A model generated the notes under the pieces. That model saw only the letters and a program-made list of their open reading frames with translations, did not search any database and was not told where the DNA came from. A program made the position numbers and the translations under genes. A stretch of DNA of 5,399 nt, taken from NCBI GenBank assembly GCA_946481405.1, contig CAMLNY010000126.1, forward strand, positions 1-5,399, given 5' to 3'. The DNA comes from an uncultured Brevundimonas sp. Its GTDB lineage: Bacteria; Pseudomonadota; Alphaproteobacteria; Caulobacterales; Caulobacteraceae. Positions 1 to 4,853 of the stretch are shown here, piece by piece (within the stretch, counting starts at the first letter, position 1; every line of letters begins with the position of its first letter).

Positions 1-209
1 CGGCCCCAGAAGGGCTCGGCGAAGAACTGGCCCAGCGAATAGGCCGAGAACATCACCGTGATCTGCCACGGCTCGGCGTTCAGGCTCTGGGCGAAGAACG
101 GCAGCAACGGCACCACCAGGCCGAAGCCGACCAGGTTGATGAAGACGATCAGGAACAGCATCGCCAGCGCCGGAGCTTTGGCTTTGGGTGCGGCGGGCGT
201 GGCGGTCAT
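1..209 (-). CDS. MFS transporter, N-terminal part (cut by left edge)
   Basis: The visible product is 69 codons: a short Ala/Pro/Lys-rich cytoplasmic leader (MTATPAAPKAKAPALA), then a hydrophobic first membrane helix (about residues 17-41, containing LIVFINLVGFGLVVPLLPFF), a loop, and the start of helix 2 (ITVMFSAYSLGQFFAEPFWG). The GFGLVVPLLPFF type of first helix and the S-x-x-Q-F-x-x-x-P-x-x-G segment leading into the family's conserved cytoplasmic loop are typical of drug:H+ antiporter and TetA-like members of the major facilitator superfamily. The substrate cannot be told from this fragment; the C-terminus lies off the window. The ATG at 209 is preceded by AAGG (214-217) with 4 nt spacing, a modest ribosome-binding site. 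The gene lies 44 nt downstream of the S9 peptidase on the same strand, so co-transcription is possible. Confidence 0.85.
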   Translation of the reverse strand, partial: MTATPAAPKAKAPALAMLFLIVFINLVGFGLVVPLLPFFAQSLNAEPWQITVMFSAYSLGQFFAEPFWG

Positions 210-219
210 GGCGCCTTAC

Positions 220-256
220 TAGGCGGGACCGCGGGCGGCGTCGACGGCCCCGCCTA
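220..256 (-). repeat. Inverted repeat between the S9 peptidase and MFS genes
   Basis: An 8-bp perfect inverted repeat (220-227 and 249-256, TAGGCGGG/CCCGCCTA) has a 21-nt loop and overlaps the stop codon of the peptidase gene. No T-tract follows on the minus strand: the sequence runs straight into AAGG, the MFS ribosome-binding site. It is therefore not a typical intrinsic terminator. It could be an intercistronic RNA structure that affects stability or translation of the MFS gene, or a chance feature of GC-rich DNA. Confidence 0.35.
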
Positions 257-2221
257 TCCGGGCGGGTTGTGCAACTCCAGGAAGCGGACCGTCTCGGTCA
301 GCATGCGGCGGCGCGTGGCCGCGCGCGAGAGCCAGTGGTCCTCGCCCGACAGTTCGATCAGCTCATAGGGCTTGCCCGCCCGCCGCAGCGCCTCGGCGAG
401 GAAGCGGCTCTGTTCGAACGGCACCACGGTGTCGTCCCGGCCGTGCAGAAGCAGAATCGGGGCGTCGGCGCGCGCCGCCTGGGCCGCCGGGGAGATCTGG
501 TCCAGATCGCGATCGCCCAGCCGGTCGGCGCCCATGAAGCGGTTCCAGTAGCGCACGACGGGAGAGTCGCGGCGGCCGCCCTGATCGGCCTCCCACTGCA
601 CCATGGCGCGCAGGTCCGAGACCCTGGCCACCGACACGGCGCAACGGTAGACGCCCGGATCCAGCGTCGGCCCGGCCATGGCCGCATAGCCGCCGTAGCT
701 GGCGCCGGCGATGCAGACGCGCGCCGGATCGATCCAGCCCTGTCCGGCCAGCCAGCGGACGCCGTCGGAGAGGTCGGTCTGCATCTTGCGTCCCCATTCG
801 CCGTAGCCGGCCTCCAGGTGGGCCTTGCCCAGTCCGTCGGAGCCGCGGAAGTTCGGCTGGAGCACCGCATAGCCGCGCGAGGCCAGCCCTTGCGCCCACC
901 AGTCGAAGCCGAGGCTGTCACGCGCCGCCGGTCCGCCGTGGGGCAGGACCACCAGCGGCAGGTTGCGGGGATCGGTCACGCCAGGCGGCAGCGTCAGATA
1001 GCCCGGAATGGTCATGCCGTCGGCGGCGGGATAGCGGACCGGCATGACGCGCCCGACCCGGTCGCCCTGGATGTCGGGATAGGCCTCGCCGACGATCTCG
1101 GCCGAGCGGCGGTCGAGATCGATCAGCTGGTAAGTGCCCGAGTCGCCCTCGCCCTGGGTATAGGCGATGATCTGGCGCATGTCCGAAGACCAGGCCCGCA
1201 GCGAGACGCGGCTGTTCGGATAGGCCGCCTCCACCGAGCGCCAGACCCGTTCGGCGACCGGATCCGTGAACTGCCAGAGGGTGCGTTCGTTCTCGCCCTC
1301 GATCAGGGCCCCGATCATGAGGCGGCTGCGGGGATGGGCGATCAGGCCGATCACCTTGCCCTCGAAAGGCAGGGCCGAGATCTCGCCGGTGATGAGGCTG
1401 ACGCTGTAGTAGCCCTCGGGCCGGCCGTCGGGCTCGCCGACCAGAACGACCTCGTCGGCGGTGGCGCCGAACCCGGCCAGTCCGGGCGTGTCGATACGGG
1501 CATCGGCCCGCCAGACGGTGCGCCAGAAGCCGCCCTGCCGGGCCTGCAGTTCCCACTCCTCGCCATCGTAACGGACCCGGGCGCGGGGCTCGCCGGTCTC
1601 GTCGAGCATATAGCCGCCGGCGGTCCGGTCCTGCTCGTGCACCTCGCGGCCGGAGCCGGTCAGCGGGTCGATGCGGTAGAGGCCGAGGCCGCGGTAGCCC
1701 GAGCCGGGGACGATCAGGGCCGGCTCGCCGTCGAGGGTGCGCACCATCGGCGATCCCATGACCTTGCCGAGCGTGCCCTCGGTGCGGGCGAGCGCCCCGT
1801 TCGGGCCGTCCATGCGGCTGAGCGCCAGGGCGACGTTGCGGGTCGCGATGTCGTAGATGGAGACGTCGGCGAGCTCCGAGCGACGCATGCCGATGCTGGC
1901 CGCCGTCTGGGTGGCGGTGCTGTAGATGTAGACCTGGTCCTCGCCGATCCAGCCGATGTCGCGCACCTTGACCTCGCCCGCGCGGACGCCGCCGATCAGG
2001 GACATGTCGTTGAGGTCGTTGATGATCAGGCTGCGGTCCTCGCCCGTCGTCATGATGTAGGCCATGCGATCGCCGCTGGGCGAGACGTCGACCATCTCGT
2101 AGGCCGCAAGCGCGCCATAGGCGTCCAGCGGCGCGCGGTCCTGGGCCTCAACGGCCATGACCGGAGCGAGACACAGGGCGACGCCGGCGAGGCCGCCGCG
2201 CCAGAGACTGCGGACCAACAT
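254..2221 (-). CDS. S9 family (prolyl-oligopeptidase-like) serine peptidase, secreted
   Basis: The 655-aa product is predicted to be an exported serine peptidase that hydrolyses peptides, likely in the periplasm. Residues 1-26 look like a Sec signal peptide (basic MLVRSLWR, hydrophobic core, VEA before Q27). About 30-390 is low-conservation and beta-rich, with repeated short strands, consistent with the beta-propeller that precedes the catalytic domain in S9 enzymes. About 395-655 is the alpha/beta-hydrolase domain. It has the HGGP oxyanion region (428-431), the nucleophile elbow GASYGG with Ser508, Asp597 in HGRDDTVVP, and His629 in GEDHW, so the triad is intact. Length is normal for the family. 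ATG 2221 is chosen because AGGGG (2228-2232) lies 6 nt upstream and the signal peptide begins exactly there; an in-frame ATG at 2275 would put 18 residues before it. The S9 subfamily (acylaminoacyl- or dipeptidyl-peptidase type) and substrate are not resolvable. No convincing promoter was seen between it and the infC terminator. Confidence 0.93.
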   Translation of the reverse strand: MLVRSLWRGGLAGVALCLAPVMAVEAQDRAPLDAYGALAAYEMVDVSPSGDRMAYIMTTGEDRSLIINDLNDMSLIGGVRAGEVKVRDIGWIGEDQVYIYSTATQTAASIGMRRSELADVSIYDIATRNVALALSRMDGPNGALARTEGTLGKVMGSPMVRTLDGEPALIVPGSGYRGLGLYRIDPLTGSGREVHEQDRTAGGYMLDETGEPRARVRYDGEEWELQARQGGFWRTVWRADARIDTPGLAGFGATADEVVLVGEPDGRPEGYYSVSLITGEISALPFEGKVIGLIAHPRSRLMIGALIEGENERTLWQFTDPVAERVWRSVEAAYPNSRVSLRAWSSDMRQIIAYTQGEGDSGTYQLIDLDRRSAEIVGEAYPDIQGDRVGRVMPVRYPAADGMTIPGYLTLPPGVTDPRNLPLVVLPHGGPAARDSLGFDWWAQGLASRGYAVLQPNFRGSDGLGKAHLEAGYGEWGRKMQTDLSDGVRWLAGQGWIDPARVCIAGASYGGYAAMAGPTLDPGVYRCAVSVARVSDLRAMVQWEADQGGRRDSPVVRYWNRFMGADRLGDRDLDQISPAAQAARADAPILLLHGRDDTVVPFEQSRFLAEALRRAGKPYELIELSGEDHWLSRAATRRRMLTETVRFLELHNPPG

Positions 2222-2227
2222 GGAAAA

Positions 2228-2232
2228 CCCCT
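2228..2232 (-). promoter_or_regulatory. Ribosome-binding site of the S9 peptidase
   Basis: AGGGG on the minus strand, 6 nt before the ATG at 2221. This site decides the start in favour of 2221 over the in-frame ATG at 2275. Confidence 0.7.
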
Positions 2233-2286
2233 GAAACTGAACCCCGTCGACAACCCTAAGGCTGCGCGTCGCCACCGCAAGATGAA

Positions 2287-2319
2287 ATGCAAAACGCCCC
2301 GGACGAGGTCCGGGGCGTT
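2287..2319 (-). terminator. Rho-independent terminator downstream of infC
   Basis: A perfect 12-bp stem (2293-2304 with 2308-2319, AACGCCCCGGAC/GTCCGGGGCGTT) closes a 3-nt loop. Read on the minus strand it is followed by TTTTGCATTTC. It begins 24 nt after the infC stop codon. The opposite strand has no T-run after the stem, so it works in the minus direction. It separates infC from the S9 peptidase, which must then have its own promoter in the roughly 65 nt that follow. Confidence 0.9.
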
Positions 2320-2343
2320 CAAGGATCGTAGCGGGTCCGGCCG

Positions 2344-2877
2344 TTATTTCGGGGCCAGGATCATGATCATCTGGCGGCCTTCCATACGCGGGGCGTATTC
2401 GACCTTGGCGATCTCGTCGAAGTCTTCCTGGACCTTGTTCAGGAGCTTCATGCCCAGTTCGGGGTGAGCCATTTCGCGACCGCGGAAACGCAGGGTGACC
2501 TTCACCTTGTCGCCTTCGTCGAAGAAGCGGTGCATGGCCTTGGCCTTCACCTCATAGTCGTGGGTGTCGATGTTCGGACGGAGCTTGATCTCCTTGAGCT
2601 CGACGACCTTCTGGCGCTTGCGGGCCTCGGCCTTCTTCTTCTGCTCCTGGAAGCGGAACTTGCCGTAGTCGAGAATCTTGGCGACCGGCGGCTCCGACGT
2701 CGAGACGATCTGAACCAGGTCGAGGCCCGCCTCCTCGGCGGCCTCCAGCGCGGCGGAGGTCGGCATGACCCCCTGCTTCTCGCCGTTCTGGTCGATGAGC
2801 AGAACGCGCGGGGCGCGGATGTCTTGGTTCATGGGCGGCCCGTCTTTCACGGGCGGCGATTGCATCGGACGGCGAAT
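2344..2877 (-). CDS. infC: Translation initiation factor IF-3, probable AUU start
   Basis: IF-3 binds the 30S subunit, blocks premature joining of 50S, and checks the start codon and initiator tRNA in the P site. The product is 177 aa from the AUU codon at 2877, or 173 aa from the ATG at 2865. The N-domain (about 17-85) has the family signature [16 protein letters not shown] (67-82), which leads into a basic linker rich in Lys/Arg (80-97). The C-domain (about 98-177) has [12 protein letters not shown] (127-138) and ends in [15 protein letters not shown] is preferred for three reasons: AAGGA (2888-2892) lies 10 nt before it but 22 nt before the ATG; the extra residues MRRP match the RRP start that I recall for alphaproteobacterial IF-3; and infC is the classic AUU-start gene in E. 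coli, where it allows IF-3 to repress its own synthesis. The upstream GT9 gene is 103 nt away on the same strand, and a strong terminator follows. The ribosomal protein genes rpmI and rplT, which follow infC in many bacteria, are not here. The family call is near certain; the start is about 70% sure. Confidence 0.97.
   Translation of the reverse strand: MRRPMQSPPVKDGPPMNQDIRAPRVLLIDQNGEKQGVMPTSAALEAAEEAGLDLVQIVSTSEPPVAKILDYGKFRFQEQKKKAEARKRQKVVELKEIKLRPNIDTHDYEVKAKAMHRFFDEGDKVKVTLRFRGREMAHPELGMKLLNKVQEDFDEIAKVEYAPRMEGRQMIMILAPK
2838..2854 (-). repeat. Small hairpin in the first codons of infC
   Basis: A perfect 6-bp stem (GCCCGT/ACGGGC) with a 5-nt loop lies about 24-40 nt inside the message counted from the AUU. 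It encodes the PVKDGP segment, which I recall as conserved in relatives, so protein constraint alone may explain it. Structure this close to a start codon could also affect initiation. Confidence 0.35.
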
Positions 2878-2892
2878 GGGCGTCGGTTCCTT
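2875..2892 (-). promoter_or_regulatory. infC translation start: AAGGA and AUU codon
   Basis: On the minus strand AAGGA (2888-2892) is followed after 10 nt by ATT (2875-2877), in frame with IF-3. The codons ATT CGC CGT CCG then lead into the ATG at 2865. The spacing is slightly long for AUU but far too long (22 nt) for the ATG, and no other Shine-Dalgarno sequence serves the ATG or the next in-frame ATG at 2832. Confidence 0.6.
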
Positions 2893-2923
2893 GTGTTGTC
2901 GAAAAGTCTCGCAGGGGTCAGCG

Positions 2924-2940
2924 CGCGGCCCTCCGCCGCG
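2924..2940 (-). repeat. Hairpin in the infC leader with a GGAGG loop
   Basis: A perfect 6-bp stem (CGCGGC/GCCGCG on the minus strand) closes a loop that reads GGAGG, about 50 nt before the AUU codon. No T-tract follows, so it is not an intrinsic terminator of the glycosyltransferase gene. No start codon lies at a suitable distance after the GGAGG, so it does not serve a leader peptide. It may be a leader structure or a chance GC-rich stem. Confidence 0.3.
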
Positions 2941-2953
2941 TTCCCCAAGGCGG

Positions 2954-2984
2954 CCTATATGCGCCCGAAACGCCCGTTCTTCAA
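2954..2984 (-). promoter_or_regulatory. Weak candidate promoter for infC
   Basis: On the minus strand TTGAAG (2979-2984) is followed by CATATA 17 nt later, or TATAGG 19 nt later (2954-2961). This is the only A/T-rich patch in the 103-nt gap between the glycosyltransferase and infC. The -35 is good but the -10 is poor. The -35 overlaps the stop codon of the glycosyltransferase gene. If used, it gives an infC leader of roughly 70 nt that includes the hairpin at 2924-2940. Confidence 0.25.
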
Positions 2985-3940
2985 GGCTGGGCGGCGGCCG
3001 GGTCGCCGATCCAGACGTCGTGGAGCGCGATCACGGCCTCAAAGACACGTTCGGTCGTCAGCGCCTCGATCGGTGCGAACTCGCCCCGGACCGGGTTGGA
3101 GGCGGCCATGGAGGTGCGCGGACCGCGCGGGCCGTAGAGCCACCATTCGGTCGGACCGAACAGGCCCAGCGTCGGCTTTCCGGCGGCGGCGGCCACATGC
3201 ATCAGGCCCGAATCGTTGCCGACGAACAGGGCCGCGCGGTCGATGGCGGCGGCCGAGGCGAGTATGTCGCCCTTGCCCACGAAGTCGATGGCCAGCGGGC
3301 CGGCCGCTGCCAGAACGGGCGTTGCGGGCGGGCGGTCGCCGGGGCCGCCGACGGGCATGAAGCGCCAGCCGGCGAAGCGCGGCTCGACCTTCAGCATCTC
3401 GACCAATTGGCCCCAGCGATCGGCGGGCCAGCTCTTGCCCGGCTGGTGGGCGATGGGGGCCAGCGCCATGATGGGGCCGGGAGCCGTCGCCAGCGCCGGG
3501 TCGATGACGGCGGCGGCCTCGGCGCGCGCCTGGTCGTCGATGAAGAGTTCCGGCTCCAACGGGGCGGGGGCGCCCATCAGGCGGGTGACCATGTCGACCT
3601 TGGCGAGACCGGTCTCGTGGGTCCGGTTGTAGATCACGCGCCGGTCGGCGCGGAGCATGTAGGCGAGGGCCGAGCCGCGAATGTCGATGACTAGCGCCCA
3701 ATGCGTCCCGACGACCTGTTTCCACAGCTCCAGCCAGTGTCCCGAGGCCTTCTTCTTGTCGAGCACGATGACGCGTTCGACGCCCGGGGCGGAGCGGAAG
3801 AAGGGCGCGGGCGGGCGACCGCAGGCGACGGTGATCTCCGCCCCCGGAATCTGGCGTCCGATCTCACGGATGATCCCCGAGGAGATGACGCAGTCGCCGA
3901 TGCGGTTGGAGGTGACGAACAGGACCTTGTTGGACGGCAC
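2981..3940 (-). CDS. Glycosyltransferase family 9 (heptosyltransferase-like)
   Basis: The 319-aa protein belongs to the GT9 family, which includes the LPS-core heptosyltransferases WaaC and WaaF; these transfer ADP-heptose to the inner core on the cytoplasmic face of the inner membrane. Two Rossmann-like halves are visible. The N-half starts with [18 protein letters not shown] (5-22), where Asp16 aligns with the proposed catalytic Asp of WaaC. The C-half has [16 protein letters not shown] (161-176; Lys169) and [20 protein letters not shown] (240-259), then LFGPTEWW. Asp243 and His248 match the donor-binding D-x-G-x-x-H motif. Length is slightly short for the family but complete. GTG 3940 is chosen because GAGGA (3949-3953) lies 8 nt upstream and the first beta-strand follows directly. 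The frame stays open to an ATG at 4207, but that stretch crosses the palindromic repeat and lies antisense to the hydrolase. Acceptor and exact sugar are unknown, so I give no symbol. It may share transcription with infC downstream. Confidence 0.9.
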   Translation of the reverse strand: MPSNKVLFVTSNRIGDCVISSGIIREIGRQIPGAEITVACGRPPAPFFRSAPGVERVIVLDKKKASGHWLELWKQVVGTHWALVIDIRGSALAYMLRADRRVIYNRTHETGLAKVDMVTRLMGAPAPLEPELFIDDQARAEAAAVIDPALATAPGPIMALAPIAHQPGKSWPADRWGQLVEMLKVEPRFAGWRFMPVGGPGDRPPATPVLAAAGPLAIDFVGKGDILASAAAIDRAALFVGNDSGLMHVAAAAGKPTLGLFGPTEWWLYGPRGPRTSMAASNPVRGEFAPIEALTTERVFEAVIALHDVWIGDPAAAQP

Positions 3941-3948
3941 GCGGATTT

Positions 3949-3953
3949 TCCTC
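3949..3953 (-). promoter_or_regulatory. Ribosome-binding site of the GT9 glycosyltransferase
   Basis: GAGGA on the minus strand, 8 nt before the GTG at 3940. It supports a GTG start and rules out the long extension through the repeat element. Confidence 0.7.
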
Positions 3954-3967
3954 GTCGGTTCTTCTTT

Positions 3968-4001
3968 CACCGTGCACCCCGGCGAAGGCCGGGGTCCAGA
4001 T
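3968..4001 (+). repeat. Left arm of the REP doublet
   Basis: Begins CACCGTGCACCCC and ends GGGGTCCAGAT. Internal stem 3976-3983 pairs with 3988-3995 around a GAAG loop. The arm lies 27 nt before the GTG of the glycosyltransferase, so it is likely to be in that gene's 5' untranslated region. Confidence 0.8.
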
Positions 4002-4059
4002 AACAGACTGGGACGGCTGGACCAGACCTCTCCACAGATCGGTCCAAACCGGGACTTCC

Positions 4060-4093
4060 ATCTGGACCCCGGCCTTCGCCGGGGTGCACGGTG
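4060..4093 (-). repeat. Right arm of the REP doublet
   Basis: Exact reverse complement of the left arm. Its outer end (GGTG, 4090-4093) is separated from the ATG of the plus-strand hydrolase by only four G residues. Confidence 0.8.
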
Positions 4094-4097
4094 GGGG

Positions 4098-4841
4098 ATG
4101 AGCGAGATTCTGAACCTCCCCCGCCCCGACGGCGAGACCCTGGCGTACCAGCGGGTGAACGGGTCCGGGCCGACCGTGGTGTGGATCGGCGGGTTCCGGT
4201 CGGACATGGAGGGGACAAAGGCGCTGGCGCTGGACGCGGCGGCGCGGGAACGGGGCTGGTCCTACCTGCGGTACGACCATTTCGCCCATGGCCGGTCCTC
4301 GGGCGACTGGCGTCAGGCCACCATCGGCCGGTGGCGCGAGGACGCCATCGCCCTGATCGACGCGCTGGAAGGGCCGGTCATACCGGTCGGGTCGTCGATG
4401 GGCGGCTGGGTAACCCTGCTTCTGGCGCTGGCGCGGCCCGAGCGGATGCAGGGTCTGGTGCTGATCAACCCCGCGCAGGATTTCACCGAGAAGCTGATGT
4501 GGCCGTCCCTGCCCGACCACGTGCGTCAGGCCATCCTGCGCGATGGGGAGGCGCTGATGGTGGAGGAAGGGCTGGGCGAATACACCCTGACGAAGCGGAT
4601 GTTCGACGAAGCGCGTGACTGGCTGCTGCTGGACCGGCCCATACCGATCGTGGCGCCGGTCCATGTGCTTCAGGGGCGGGCCGACGACACCGTGCCGTGG
4701 CTGCATACGCTGGTGCTGGCGCACCAGCTGACCGGCGGCGATCTGAGGCTGGACCTCATCGAGGGCGGCGACCACCGGCTGTCGACGCCGCGTGATCTGG
4801 CGCGGCTGGTCAATGCGGTCGAGCGGCTGAGGCGGCGCTGA
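4098..4841 (+). CDS. Alpha/beta hydrolase, ABHD10-like serine hydrolase
   Basis: The 247-aa product is a single-domain alpha/beta-hydrolase with an intact triad: Ser100 in the elbow GSSMGGW (98-104), Asp196 in QGRADDTVPW (192-201), and His226 in EGGDHRL (222-228). The first strands, TVVWIGGFRSDMEGTKA (26-42), supply the oxyanion region. YLRYDHFAHGRSSG (56-69), the ARPE after the elbow, and the NPAQDFTEKLMW segment (124-135) resemble ABHD10, the mitochondrial esterase reported to act on S-acylated proteins and acyl glucuronides, and its bacterial homologues. An ester or thioester substrate is an inference from family. No signal peptide, so it is probably cytoplasmic. ATG 4098 is chosen because the conserved N-terminus begins there; upstream in-frame sequence is the translated repeat. 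Its Shine-Dalgarno is poor: the G-tract directly abuts the ATG. The 3' end converges with the M23 peptidase gene across 12 nt. Confidence 0.9.
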   Translation: MSEILNLPRPDGETLAYQRVNGSGPTVVWIGGFRSDMEGTKALALDAAARERGWSYLRYDHFAHGRSSGDWRQATIGRWREDAIALIDALEGPVIPVGSSMGGWVTLLLALARPERMQGLVLINPAQDFTEKLMWPSLPDHVRQAILRDGEALMVEEGLGEYTLTKRMFDEARDWLLLDRPIPIVAPVHVLQGRADDTVPWLHTLVLAHQLTGGDLRLDLIEGGDHRLSTPRDLARLVNAVERLRRR

Positions 4842-4848
4842 TGCCGCC
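4831..4848. repeat. Small hairpin at the convergent gene ends
   Basis: GGCGGC (4831-4836) and GCCGCC (4843-4848) form a 6-bp stem with a 6-nt loop that covers the hydrolase stop codon and most of the 12-nt gap to the M23 gene. No T-tract follows on either strand. It could weakly end transcription from both sides, but simple codon composition may also explain it. Confidence 0.25.
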
Positions 4849-4853
4849 GGTAC

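Larger units (their letters stand above)
3968..4093. repeat. REP doublet (REPIN-like) palindromic element, 126 bp
   Basis: Two arms of 34 bp (3968-4001 and 4060-4093) are perfect reverse complements and flank a 58-nt spacer. Each arm contains its own hairpin, ACCCCGGC-GAAG-GCCGGGGT (8-bp stem, 4-nt loop). The spacer also holds a 6-bp inverted repeat (TGGACC 4018-4023, GGTCCA 4041-4046) and further imperfect symmetry, so the whole element could fold as one long stem. The arms resemble the widespread proteobacterial palindromes whose accidental translations read HPGEGRGPD or PAFAGV. Inverted pairs of this kind are called REPINs and are thought to be moved in trans by RAYT transposases. No transposase is encoded here. 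It fills most of the 157-nt region between the divergent GT9 and hydrolase genes. A MITE is the alternative reading. Confidence 0.85.

Noticed and set aside
2171..2173. Lipoprotein cysteine (Cys17) in the S9 signal peptide
   Set aside because: The residues before Cys are V-A-L; position -1 is Leu and not Gly, Ala or Ser, so the lipobox is not satisfied. An AxA-type signal-peptidase I site after residue 26 fits better.
2222..2275. Start of the S9 peptidase at the upstream ATG (2275)
   Set aside because: It would place 18 polar residues before a well-formed signal peptide, while the ATG at 2221 has AGGGG at 6 nt.
188..2467. A 759-codon plus-strand open frame antisense to the S9 peptidase
   Set aside because: Its product is a low-complexity mix of Arg, Ala, Gly, Asp and His with no recognisable domain, and it runs through the infC terminator. 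The minus-strand S9 protein in the same DNA has a signal peptide, RBS and full catalytic triad. Long antisense frames are expected in GC-rich coding DNA.
2464..3694. Plus-strand open frames antisense to infC and the GT9 gene
   Set aside because: Arg/Gly/Ala-rich translations without domains, lying opposite two clearly recognised proteins.
3968..4093. CRISPR array or insertion sequence
   Set aside because: There are only two repeat units, in inverted orientation, with one 58-nt spacer, and no transposase or Cas gene in the window. A REP doublet or MITE explains it better.
3941..4207. N-terminal extension of the GT9 protein to the ATG at 4207
   Set aside because: The extension crosses the repeat and is antisense to the hydrolase start. 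The GTG at 3940 has GAGGA at 8 nt and sits directly before the first conserved strand.
3864..4775. Minus-strand open frame of 303 codons antisense to the hydrolase
   Set aside because: It lies opposite a gene with an intact catalytic triad, and it contains the translated palindromic repeat (PAFAGV-type string). No independent domain or RBS was seen.
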